Source of the DNA: Aeropyrum camini SY1 = JCM 12091
GTDB lineage: Archaea > Thermoproteota > Thermoprotei_A > Sulfolobales > Acidilobaceae
Direction of reading: 5' to 3'
NCBI RefSeq assembly: GCF_000591035.1
Contig: NC_022521.1
Span: forward strand, 930,001-994,000
Length of the DNA stretch: 64,000 nt
Shown here: one piece after another, positions 1 through 7,206 of the stretch
Layout: the number at the start of each line of letters is the position of its first letter
Position numbering within the stretch: position 1 is the first letter of the stretch
Notes under the pieces: generated by a model
What the model saw: the letters and a program-made list of their open reading frames with translations, nothing else
The model's database searches: none
Told to the model about the DNA's origin: nothing
Made by a program: the position numbers and the translations under genes

Positions 1-163
1 CCTGACCCTAGCTGTCGAGCTGGGTAAACAGGCTATATTCGGCTCTGCCACTCCGGCGGAAGCCCTGGCTGGGGCCTGGCCCCTCTACATAACACTAGCC
101 CTGGCGGGCATCGTGGGTGTATTGTCATACAGGAGGGTTATGGCCCTAGCGGTGGAGGAGTAG
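1..163 (+). CDS. C-terminal end of an unidentified membrane protein (cut by window edge)
   Basis: The frame beginning at base 2 is open from the window edge to a TAG at 161-163 and encodes 53 residues. They contain one hydrophobic stretch (AWPLYITLALAGIVGVLSY) followed by a short basic then acidic tail, as at the C-terminus of a polytopic membrane protein, for example an ABC-2 type permease. The gene converges on the ClC gene, with only about 20 bases between the two stops. The family cannot be decided from this fragment. Confidence 0.55.
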   Translation, partial: LTLAVELGKQAIFGSATPAEALAGAWPLYITLALAGIVGVLSYRRVMALAVEE

Positions 164-184
164 GAGGCGGGGAGCGAGGAGCCT

Positions 185-1981
185 CTACCCTACAGCCTGG
201 GCTGGGCGGCGCCTTATAGGTGTGGAGGCCGGGCCGGCCTCCTGGATGATGTAGGCTAGCGCCGCTATAACCTCCTCCGCCAGCACAACACCCCGGTACC
301 TGCCATCTTTGCCAACAACTATGGCGGCCTCGGACTCGTATGTCAGCATTCTCTCTAGGATAACGTCCACACCCTCATCCTCCCTCACTATCGGCACCTC
401 CATGTACGCCAGCATGGAGGCAGGTGTTGTGGACAGGTCTACCCCCTCCTCTATAGCCTCCTCCACCGCCTCCGGTGTTATCACGCCGACCGGTCTCCCA
501 TCGCTGTCAACAACCGGCACTATTGGGAGGCCCCTCTCCATCAGCTTGAGCACCTCCCCCGCGGGGGTTTCGGGCCCCACGGGCTTCACACCCCCGTCGG
601 CGAGCTGCCCAGCGGTTAGCTGCACCTTTATACCCTTCTCCCTTAGTAGAGCCAGCAGGGCCTCGGCATCGATAACCTCCCTAGGCGGCCTGTGGAGGAG
701 CTGGCTGGAGTATATGGATGTGTTCCCCGAGATCTCCCTGGCCACTATAGAGGCCAGGAGGCTTGGGGGTATTAGGAGGTAGTTGTTCCCCATCTCCGCC
801 ACCATGATACTCGTCGCCAGGGGTACCTTGGCTGCGGCAGCGAAGAAGGCTGACATGCCCAGGTAGGCGTACGCCATCGCCGGGAGAGGTGTATCCGCCG
901 TCCCCTCTAGTAGGGCGTAGAATGAGAGGCCCAGGAGGGCTCCTCCCAGCAGGCCGGGCGCGAAAACACCCCCGCTGCCACCCGAGCCTATGGAGAGGCT
1001 GGTGGCCGCTATCTTTAGCAGGCCAGCGGCCGCCAGGGCAAGGGCCGCCCCAAGCCCGGCGGCCCCCACCGGCAGCCAGGAGACGGGCTCCCCCGAGAGT
1101 ACGGCGGCCAGCACCCCTCTCCCGCTCCCCGCGGCGAAGGGGGCTGCGTATATTAGGAGTGAGAGGCCCGCCGCCCCCACCACCGGCCTGAGGCTCCGGG
1201 GCAGGCCTAGGTCCTCGAGCCTCCTGAAGGCCCGCTCAGACTCCCTGAAAACCCTGGCATAGAGGTAGCCGAAGGGTGCGAGGAAGATGCCGAGGAGTAT
1301 GTAGCTAGCTATAGACTCGGGGGTGTAGAGGTTTGAACCGTCTATCTCCAGCCTGGGGAGGGGGGGCTCGTAGCCTGCTATAGTTGCTAGGGTGTAGGCT
1401 GTGATGGAGGATATGAAGGCTGGGACGAGCGCCTGCACCTCTAGATCCCTCTTGTAGAGGACCTCGGCGGCGAAGAAGGTGCTTCCCAGTGGCGCGTGGA
1501 ATAGGGCTGAGAGGGCTCCCGACATGCCGGCTACAAGGGCTATCCTCCTATCCTCGATCCTGAGCCTAAGCATCCTCGCTATGGTCGAGCCTATGGAGGC
1601 TCCTATCTGGACGCTCGGCCCCTCAACCCCCCCGCTACCCCCGGTGCCCACGAGTATGGATGAGGCCACCGCCTTTACAATGCCGGTTTTAAACGGTATC
1701 TGGGCGGCCCTGCGGTGGAACGCCTTCACAGCTGCGTCGGTCCCGTGCCCCTCAGCCTCGGGAGACAGCCTATACACTATAACGGAGCTCACCAGGGCAC
1801 CCCCGAGTATGACCAGGGGGGCGAGGATGGGAGGGCTGCCTATTTCTGAGAGCACAAGACCGAGGTCTCCTGTAGACGCGGCTCCCCCCAAGGCCGCCGT
1901 TGCAATCCCAGCCACAGCATTGAGGAGCTGGTAGAACGCTAGAGCAGCCAATCCCGAGGCCGCCCCTATAGCGACCCCCAT
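185..1981 (-). CDS. ClC-family chloride channel/antiporter with C-terminal CBS pair
   Basis: Integral membrane Cl- channel or Cl-/H+ antiporter of the ClC family. The signature motifs are present: GSGGVEGPSVQIG near residues 112-124 and GSGGSGGVFAPG near 334-345, within roughly ten hydrophobic segments. The last ~150 residues read as two CBS motifs (VVDSDGRPVGVIT, VVGKDGRYRGVV), which often bind adenylates. The ATG at 1981 is the first canonical start in frame, but it opens directly in the first membrane helix. The same frame upstream encodes a plausible natural continuation (residues AEKWIV just before the Met) without ATG, GTG or TTG before an in-frame TGA. The annotated N-terminus may therefore be incomplete (see findings). 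Family assignment is secure; the start is not. Confidence 0.92.
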   Translation of the reverse strand: MGVAIGAASGLAALAFYQLLNAVAGIATAALGGAASTGDLGLVLSEIGSPPILAPLVILGGALVSSVIVYRLSPEAEGHGTDAAVKAFHRRAAQIPFKTGIVKAVASSILVGTGGSGGVEGPSVQIGASIGSTIARMLRLRIEDRRIALVAGMSGALSALFHAPLGSTFFAAEVLYKRDLEVQALVPAFISSITAYTLATIAGYEPPLPRLEIDGSNLYTPESIASYILLGIFLAPFGYLYARVFRESERAFRRLEDLGLPRSLRPVVGAAGLSLLIYAAPFAAGSGRGVLAAVLSGEPVSWLPVGAAGLGAALALAAAGLLKIAATSLSIGSGGSGGVFAPGLLGGALLGLSFYALLEGTADTPLPAMAYAYLGMSAFFAAAAKVPLATSIMVAEMGNNYLLIPPSLLASIVAREISGNTSIYSSQLLHRPPREVIDAEALLALLREKGIKVQLTAGQLADGGVKPVGPETPAGEVLKLMERGLPIVPVVDSDGRPVGVITPEAVEEAIEEGVDLSTTPASMLAYMEVPIVREDEGVDVILERMLTYESEAAIVVGKDGRYRGVVLAEEVIAALAYIIQEAGPASTPIRRRPAQAVG

Positions 1982-1983
1982 GA

Positions 1984-2142
1984 CTATCCACTTCTCCGCA
2001 TACGCAGCCCTGGCAGCATCTGGGAGATGGTGTAGCTCAGCCAGCCTACAACGCGAGCCGCCTTCTCAATGGTTGAGCCATCCATCTCGGTCCTGCACCC
2101 TTCAAAGAGGCCTCGACAACGCCCTCCGCATCCACTACACAT
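1984..2142 (-). CDS. Possible 52-residue leader ORF or displaced N-terminus of the ClC protein
   Basis: A short frame runs from ATG 2142 to a TAG two bases before the ClC ATG. It starts with a cysteine cluster (MCSGCGGRCRGLFEGC) and continues into a helix-like segment; a second ATG at 2085 would give 33 residues. A TATA-like sequence on the same strand lies at 2158-2168. It could be a translationally coupled small protein. Alternatively its second half, joined by a -1 shift near the ATC TCC C sequence, could supply the missing N-terminus of the channel. No family recognised. Confidence 0.3.
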   Translation of the reverse strand: MCSGCGGRCRGLFEGCRTEMDGSTIEKAARVVGWLSYTISQMLPGLRMRRSG

Positions 2143-2157
2143 ATCCACATAATCTGC

Positions 2158-2168
2158 GATTATAATAG
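2158..2168 (-). promoter_or_regulatory. Candidate TATA box for the small ORF / ClC transcript
   Basis: On the minus strand the sequence reads CTATTATAATC, a good archaeal TATA element about 20-25 bases before ATG 2142. It is the only strong candidate in the 390-base gap between the ClC gene and the divergent dehydrogenase gene. Confidence 0.4.
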
Positions 2169-2370
2169 AAGCCCGGGACAAGCAGGCAGAGGGACCACGG
2201 TACAGCATGGCACCTTGGGGGTGGACTAGATAGCCAGCATCGGCCTCGAGGTTCAGGGAGCATGCAGCCGAGATATCGGCACACTCGGTGTCTAAAGCCT
2301 CTGTAAAAGATCTATTAATGACTGTCGCGACTCCAATATTGGTTGTCCGGTCTGGTGGCACGGGTGGTTT

Positions 2371-3318
2371 ATGTTGGGAGACAAGTTTAGGGCTGCCGTG
2401 CTGTACGGCTGGAGAGAGCCTTTCAGGCTTGAGGAGTTCGAGGTCGACCCTCCTGAGGGCTGGGTGCCTGTGGAGGTTAGGAGCGTGGGCATGTGCGGCC
2501 GGGATCTTGTGGTGTGGAAGGGAGGGTTCCCCAACCTCAAACCGCCCCTTGTCCTGGGCCACGAGGTCTTCGGCCTCTATGAGGGTCAGCCCGTCTCCGT
2601 CTACCCCGCCATACCGGACCCGGGCTGCCTGGGGGGCGATTGTCCCCCGGCTATACTGGGGGAGAACCTGCCGGGGGGTTATGCGGAGAGGGTTTACGCC
2701 CCCCGGGAGAACCTCATACCCCTCCCCGACGGGGATTTCAACAAGTACGCCGCCGCAACATGCGGGGTGGCGACTATGATGCACGCCGCAAGCGTCGCCC
2801 GCGTCAGGCCGGGTGAGAGGGTTCTGGTGACGGGTGCGAGCGGCGGGGTGGCGGTCCACGGGATACAGTACCTACAGCTCCTTGGGGCTGAGGTTGTGGC
2901 CTACACTAGGAGCAGGGAGAAGGGCAGGGTGCTCGAGGAGGAGATCGGGGTCGAGACGGTGACAAGCCTAGACTTCTACAGGGAGAGGGGCAGGGTGGAC
3001 GTCGTCATGGAGACAGTCGGGGCGCCCACGATAAACGAGAGCATGAGAGCCCTCCGCCCCCGGGGACGCCTGGTCCTCATAGGCAACATATCAGGAGAGC
3101 CAGTAACCATCAAACGCCCAGCACTACTAGTAATGAGAGAGATAACACTCACAGGATCAGCAGCATTCACCCGGAAAGAATGGGAAGCCGCCATAAAAAC
3201 CATAGGCAAAGGAGGAGTCAAACCATTCTACAAAGCCTACAGCCTAGACCAGATAAACACCGCCCTAAAAGAAGCACTAGAAGGAGGAAGAATAGGAAGA
3301 ATCGTAATAAACCCCTAG
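2371..3318 (+). CDS. Zinc-type alcohol dehydrogenase-like protein (MDR superfamily)
   Basis: Medium-chain dehydrogenase/reductase of 315 residues. The GroES-like N-terminal half carries the catalytic-zinc signatures GMCGRD (~40-45) and GHEVFG (~64-69). The Rossmann half has a nucleotide-binding turn (VTGASGGVAVHG). The four-cysteine structural zinc loop of classical enzymes is missing and the protein is ~30 residues shorter than usual, so it is an MDR paralogue of unknown substrate rather than a typical ADH. ATG 2371 follows GGTGGTTT. Codon choice changes sharply inside the gene: up to about 3070 it uses AGG, GGG and AAG like its neighbours, then AAA, GGA, ATA, GCA and AGA dominate to the stop (see findings). 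Confidence 0.85.
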   Translation: MLGDKFRAAVLYGWREPFRLEEFEVDPPEGWVPVEVRSVGMCGRDLVVWKGGFPNLKPPLVLGHEVFGLYEGQPVSVYPAIPDPGCLGGDCPPAILGENLPGGYAERVYAPRENLIPLPDGDFNKYAAATCGVATMMHAASVARVRPGERVLVTGASGGVAVHGIQYLQLLGAEVVAYTRSREKGRVLEEEIGVETVTSLDFYRERGRVDVVMETVGAPTINESMRALRPRGRLVLIGNISGEPVTIKRPALLVMREITLTGSAAFTRKEWEAAIKTIGKGGVKPFYKAYSLDQINTALKEALEGGRIGRIVINP

Positions 3319-3831
3319 GAAAACGGGGCAACACAGGGAAAAACTACCCATTGACATAGAAAGAAAAAGTCAAAAGCCGAACCAGCCCGACTAATAGACA
3401 CGTTATTTACATCAAAGAACTCCTAGTCTTGCTTGTTTTCAACTTTGGTAAAGCCTGGGTGCATTGCAGCCAAGGCTCCCTCTTAGTCTTGCTTGTTTTC
3501 AACAATGTTGTTTTGTGGGGTTCCTTGTTGTTGTTTGTAGGTTAGGTGTTTTTAAGGTTTTCGGTGGTAGTACGAATTCCTGGTTTCCCCCGTGTTGAGG
3601 GGCCTTGGTTTTTCGTAGAAAAGCTTATAAGCTTGGATGCTTTTATAGGTTAGCCTTTGTTTTCCTGTTTTAGCGGGATAAGGGATGGGGGTTTAGGTGT
3701 ATATGGGTTGCTTAGCTTTCTTAAATTTCCCAATGCTATTCTTGTCCGTTGTCTAGGAGGTGTTGATATAATCAGGGCTTTGGGTGGATGATTCTTGGTA
3801 TGATGCGTTGGTGATGGTGAGGAGGTGTTTG
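3319..3831. other. Gene-free spacer with reversal of strand composition
   Basis: No convincing coding frame lies between the dehydrogenase stop and tRNA-Gly. The left part, up to about 3419, is A-rich and T-poor on the top strand. The right part, from about 3481, is strongly T- and G-rich. By hand count A:T is about 106:30 over 3181-3420 and about 48:128 over 3481-3780. The change coincides with the repeat pair at 3420-3503. Confidence 0.6.
3420..3503. CRISPR. Candidate two-repeat mini CRISPR-like unit (24-base repeats, 36-base spacer)
   Basis: Two copies of a 24-base sequence lie at 3420-3443 and 3480-3503. They differ at one position (CTCCTAG versus CTCTTAG at the left end), share the right end CTTGCTTGTTTTCAAC, and are separated by a unique 36-base spacer, giving an exact 60-base period. 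On the minus strand the repeat begins GTTGAAAACAAGC. Crenarchaeal CRISPRs typically have 24-25 base repeats with 35-40 base spacers. There are only two repeats and no cas genes here, so it could equally be a pair of protein-binding sites or a remnant. Confidence 0.4.
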
Positions 3832-3910
3832 TGGTGCGGCCGCCGGGATTTGAACCCGGGACCACCGGCTTGGGAGGCCGGCGTCCTAGTCCAGGCTAGA
3901 CGACGGCCGC
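3832..3910 (-). tRNA. tRNA-Gly (CCC)
   Basis: The full cloverleaf reads on the minus strand. The acceptor GCGGCCG pairs with CGGCCGC, discriminator A is followed by an encoded CCA (3832-3834), the T arm is CCGGG-TTCAAAT-CCCGG, and the anticodon stem is CCGGC/GCCGG around loop CTCCCAA, so the anticodon is CCC. No intron. A TATA-like element (GATAATAT) lies just upstream on this strand at about 3913-3921. Confidence 0.95.
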
Positions 3911-4001
3911 GCCATATTATCTTCTTGTTTCGGCCGGGGGGTTAAAGCGTTAGGGTTTTGCTCCTCTTAGGTTAGCTGTTATAGCCTCCTGCGGGTGATA
4001 G

Positions 4002-5027
4002 TTGTATGTGGCCTGTGACTCCCCCGCGTGCGGGGGTTTGAGTGAGCGGGCCTGGGACGTGTTCACCGCCTCCACCCACCTCTCTGGGGGTTGGTCTGGG
4101 TTGGCTCGCGCTAGGCTGGTGCCTGGGCCTTTGAGCGGTAGGTTCCCCTATAGTAATTGTCTGCTTGTTGAGGATGGTGGTTTCAAGGTTCTGGTTGATA
4201 CTGGCTGCGAGCCGTGGGCCTATGGTTTGGAGGGTGTTGACGCCCTGGTGTTCACCCATTTCCACCCCGACCATATCAGGGGGTTCCACAGGGTCCGGGC
4301 TGGGAGGGTTCTTGCGCCTGTGGGTGAGGAGCCTTACGCCGGGAGTCTTGAGAGGCTTGCGCTGAGGTTTGCCGGGGAGATGTGGAGGGAGTGGATTGAT
4401 ATGGCGAGGCTCGCCATGGACCTCCAGGGCGTCCCGGAGCCGTCGGAGTATTTCAGGCCGGGGGAAGACCTCTGCCTCCGGGGCGTGTGCCTCAAGACGT
4501 ACCCGGCGAGGGGACACCTCCTGACGCACACCCTCCTGGAGGCCCCCGGGGGGGTGGTGCATCTTGTCGACATAGATTTAACGGGGTTCGGGCCCTGGTA
4601 CGGCAACCCCGAGGCGAGCCCCGAGCTGTTCCTCCTCGACATTAGGGCGGCGGCGGGGCTTGAGGCGGGGGAGTACGTGTCGGCCCATAAGGACAGGGTG
4701 TACACCCGGGGGGAGGCGTTGGAGGCTCTCGCCAGGTTTGCCAGTAGGATAGTGGAGCAGGCCGAGGGGGTTCACAGGGCTCTAGCACAGCTAGGCAGGC
4801 CTGGGGGGCCTGAGGACCTCGCTGGCCGGGGGGTAATATATCGGAGGTATCTGGAGGGTCTCGAGGCTGTTATGGGCTACTTCGAGAGGATGATGATCGA
4901 GAAGCTCCTCGGCCTCCTGGGCGTTTGGGGCTGCGTCAGCAAAACCCCCCGGGGGTTCGCGGCCGTGGACTGCGGCTTCGGCGAGATTAGGGATAGGGTG
5001 GTGGGCCAGATACTCTCCCAGCTCTAA
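4002..5027 (+). CDS. Metallo-beta-lactamase-fold hydrolase
   Basis: A 341-residue MBL-superfamily protein. The metal-binding motif FTHFHPDH is at about residues 85-92, preceded by LVDTGCEP, where the Asp-Thr-Gly turn is typical of the fold. Further histidines (ARGHLLTH, VHLVDIDL, SAHKD) can complete a dinuclear zinc site. The substrate cannot be told from sequence. The start is TTG 4002, preceded by GGTGATAG, a good match to the 16S tail. The first third uses many T- and G-ending codons, continuing the strand bias of the adjoining spacer. Confidence 0.8.
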   Translation: MYVACDSPACGGLSERAWDVFTASTHLSGGWSGLARARLVPGPLSGRFPYSNCLLVEDGGFKVLVDTGCEPWAYGLEGVDALVFTHFHPDHIRGFHRVRAGRVLAPVGEEPYAGSLERLALRFAGEMWREWIDMARLAMDLQGVPEPSEYFRPGEDLCLRGVCLKTYPARGHLLTHTLLEAPGGVVHLVDIDLTGFGPWYGNPEASPELFLLDIRAAAGLEAGEYVSAHKDRVYTRGEALEALARFASRIVEQAEGVHRALAQLGRPGGPEDLAGRGVIYRRYLEGLEAVMGYFERMMIEKLLGLLGVWGCVSKTPRGFAAVDCGFGEIRDRVVGQILSQL

Positions 5028-5090
5028 ACACGCCCACGCCCCACAGGAGGTTACCCCGGGGGTAGTGGCTGGCCCCACGTATAGGGAGAC

Positions 5091-5098
5091 GTTATATA
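5091..5098 (+). promoter_or_regulatory. TATA box of the CDGSH gene
   Basis: GTTATATA lies about 40 bases before ATG 5134, which predicts a short leader and supports the internal ATG over longer in-frame starts at 5065. Confidence 0.6.
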
Positions 5099-5133
5099 GA
5101 ACGGCCCCTAAAGAGTGGAGTGGTGCAGGGGCA

Positions 5134-5313
5134 ATGGCGAAGGTCAGGATAATTGCGAAGAAGAACGGCCCCTACCTGCTCGAGGTCGACGGTAGAGTGC
5201 AGACGGCCCTATGCCGCTGCGGCCACTCCAACAACAAGCCCTACTGCGACGGCACCCACGCGAAGGTGGGGTTCCAGGCCGAGGAGAAGGTGGCTTTCGA
5301 GGCCGAATTCTAG
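5134..5313 (+). CDS. Minimal CDGSH iron-sulfur domain protein
   Basis: A 59-residue protein consisting almost only of a CDGSH domain. The cluster-binding motif CRCGHSNNKPYCDGTH supplies the three Cys and one His that ligate a [2Fe-2S] cluster. There is no membrane segment, unlike mitoNEET. Likely a small redox or cluster-transfer protein; partner unknown. The start at ATG 5134 is chosen because it follows a GGTG element and a TATA box at the right distance; the frame extends further up but would place the promoter inside the gene. Confidence 0.9.
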   Translation: MAKVRIIAKKNGPYLLEVDGRVQTALCRCGHSNNKPYCDGTHAKVGFQAEEKVAFEAEF

Positions 5314-5417
5314 CCGCCAAGCCTCCACGATAGCCGAGAGACACGCCCCATAGAACCCCCGCCCCCACATCGGGTATCCCACCCCCTTTTTACTCTAGAC
5401 GCGGCTCCACCATCCTG

Positions 5418-5858
5418 GTGGTGGCTGGGGGTTTGGGGAGGGTTAGGTACGAGAGGGCGCCCGAGGTCTGTAGGGCTGTTGAGGTCCTCGTCACCGCACT
5501 GGGGCTTGACTATGTGGACGTCTCCCGCGTCTACTGTGTAAGGAGTAGGGGGAGCAGGAGTAGGGCTTATGCAAGGATCTACGGCACCCCAGGAGCCTGG
5601 GCGGCGGCCCTCGGCTATAACCCAGGGTATGTTATTGAGGTTGTCTCCGAGAGGTTCGATCCCCTCCCCCTGGAGGAGAAGGTTAAGGTCGTTATACACG
5701 AGATACTGCACATTCCCCGCACTTTCAGCGGCGGGCTCAGGGCCCACGGGCCCCTGGTCAACGGGAGGAGGGTGGCGGTCCTCTACAGGAGGGTTAGGAG
5801 CAGCCCCGGGGTTATGGACATCCTCCGCGAAGCCTTGGATGGACGCCCTCGAGAATAG
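5418..5858 (+). CDS. Putative zinc metallopeptidase-like protein
   Basis: A 146-residue protein with an HExxH motif (VIHEILHIPRTF, about residues 93-104) followed by a Gly-rich turn and another His (GGLRAHG), consistent with a small predicted archaeal metallopeptidase family. No signal peptide is visible. The GTG start at 5418 lies about 30 bases after a T-rich TATA-like element (5386-5393), suggesting a leaderless message; TTG 5433 is an alternative. The 3' end overlaps the convergent secreted-protein gene by 47 bases. Activity and substrate are unproven. Confidence 0.6.
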   Translation: MVAGGLGRVRYERAPEVCRAVEVLVTALGLDYVDVSRVYCVRSRGSRSRAYARIYGTPGAWAAALGYNPGYVIEVVSERFDPLPLEEKVKVVIHEILHIPRTFSGGLRAHGPLVNGRRVAVLYRRVRSSPGVMDILREALDGRPRE

Positions 5859-6534
5859 CGCCCAATATAGCCGCGGAGAGGGCTAGGGCTAGGATGGCCA
5901 GGCTGCCGAGGCCTAGGGGAAGCCCGCTATCCCTTCCTTCCCTAGCCGTCACACCCGGGTCTACAGGGGGCTCCCCGCCCTGGGCCCCTCCTTCCGAGGG
6001 TTCGGGGGCTGGCTGGAAGGCTATTATGAGCAGGGCTGCCCCCGGGGCGAGGGTTATGGTTATCGTCATAAGCTCCCCCGGGTCTGGGTGGGCCAGGGCT
6101 AGCACGCCGTCTAGGTCCACCAGGACCTCGGCCATCCCGCCCCCGCAGGAGACTCTTGTATACCCCATGGCTATCTCGCCTATACTAACCCTGCCGAGGT
6201 AGGCGTGCACCATTGGCTCGAGGTCCTCGCAGCCCCTGGGCAGGGTTGCCTTAGCTCTAAGAGCGCCATCATCTACTCCACCGCTTAGCCTGAGGCCCTC
6301 GCTACCCGTCACGACTATAATAGTATCCCCCTTAAGCTGCGTTCTAAAGGCTTCAGCGTAGGCCAGGTCCCCGGGGGAGTAGGCTAGCCCCTGGCCCTCC
6401 GGCAGCTGGAGGGTTGAAACCCCCTGGGGGAGGCTGAGGTGGGGGGCTTTAGCCTCTCCCGCGGCGGAGGAGTATGGTAGGTTGGACGCCAGTAGCAGGG
6501 CTAGGAGGAGGGTGAGGAGGGTCCTACTCCTCAA
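5812..6534 (-). CDS. Secreted or membrane-anchored protein of unknown function
   Basis: The N-terminus is a signal peptide: basic residues, then a leucine-rich core and an Ala-rich cleavage region (YSSAAGEA). The middle is beta-rich. The C-terminus has a Pro/Gly/Glu linker and a transmembrane helix followed by a short basic tail, so the body should face outside. No family recognised. TTG 6534 is chosen because GAGGAGGTC lies seven bases upstream; a TTG at 6555 lacks this. The start lies 11 bases inside the end of the PIN gene, implying translational coupling to the RNA ligase/PIN pair. Confidence 0.6.
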   Translation of the reverse strand: MRSRTLLTLLLALLLASNLPYSSAAGEAKAPHLSLPQGVSTLQLPEGQGLAYSPGDLAYAEAFRTQLKGDTIIVVTGSEGLRLSGGVDDGALRAKATLPRGCEDLEPMVHAYLGRVSIGEIAMGYTRVSCGGGMAEVLVDLDGVLALAHPDPGELMTITITLAPGAALLIIAFQPAPEPSEGGAQGGEPPVDPGVTAREGRDSGLPLGLGSLAILALALSAAILGAILEGVHPRLRGGCP

Positions 6535-7168
6535 CCGACTTGACCTCCTCCTCAAGGGCGAGTATATACTCCAGCAGCTCGACGGGCGTTAGGACAGTGA
6601 GCCCCAGGTCCTCGGCCGCCTTGCGAAGCCCCTCATCGCTAGTAACCACGGCCGCGCCAAGCTCGAGGGCGAGGAGAAGGGTGTCCACATCCTCCACGCT
6701 ATCCAGCATACCCTTCCTAGTGTGCTCCCTGTACTTCTCCCTCAGCGACCTCACTATAACGCCCTCCTCATCCCTACTCCTAAGAGCCCTCCTCACATGG
6801 TCCTCCGCCACCCTAAGCCCCTTATCCAGCCTAGCCCTAACAGTCTCAACATACCTCCTGAACATGGCCGCCGGCAGGCGGAGCTCGTGTGTGGTGGGGG
6901 GTTTAACCCTCACCCACGCCAGGAGCCGGGCTAGGGTTGCGGGCTGGACCCCGTTCCCTAGCATGAACCTCTCTATCTCCGCCCTGACGCTGGGGGTTAT
7001 GTAGACTGTCAGCCCCATCCTGGACGCCCTGGCTAGCACCCTAGCCATTATCCTGGCGGCCTCCTCCAAGCTCCTGGCGCCGAGGACCTCGCGTAGCTTG
7101 GCGTCGGTGAACATTGTAGTGTCGGCCACCACAACGTTGCCCACGCTAGGCGGAGGCCTCTCACCCAA
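6524..7168 (-). CDS. PIN-domain RNA ligase partner protein
   Basis: A PIN-fold protein of about 214 residues. Conserved acidic positions are seen in VVADTTMFTD near the N-terminus, EDVDTLLLALEL near 155-166 and VVTSDEGL near 170-177, as expected for a metal-dependent nuclease active site. It belongs by appearance and position to the archaeal family annotated as RNA ligase partner, almost always next to Pab1020-type RNA ligase. TTG 7168 follows GGGGGTGG; an in-frame TTG at 7195 would begin 11 bases after the ligase stop. Its nuclease activity has to my knowledge not been firmly defined. Confidence 0.8.
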   Translation of the reverse strand: MGERPPPSVGNVVVADTTMFTDAKLREVLGARSLEEAARIMARVLARASRMGLTVYITPSVRAEIERFMLGNGVQPATLARLLAWVRVKPPTTHELRLPAAMFRRYVETVRARLDKGLRVAEDHVRRALRSRDEEGVIVRSLREKYREHTRKGMLDSVEDVDTLLLALELGAAVVTSDEGLRKAAEDLGLTVLTPVELLEYILALEEEVKSVEE

Positions 7169-7206
7169 CACCAGCCACCCCCGACGGCACCGCAAACAAA
7201 GGCCCT

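Noticed and set aside
2288-2779. Long plus-strand frame overlapping the dehydrogenase start
   Set aside because: It overlaps the well-supported dehydrogenase in another frame and has no family features.
3319-3503. Standard archaeal origin (ORB) motif search around the skew change
   Set aside because: No ORB-like inverted motif with a G-string was recognised; the origin idea rests on composition only.
3650-3865. Minus-strand frame of 71 codons running out of tRNA-Gly
   Set aside because: It begins inside the tRNA and its protein is low-complexity Pro/Thr/Lys, reflecting the G/T-rich spacer.
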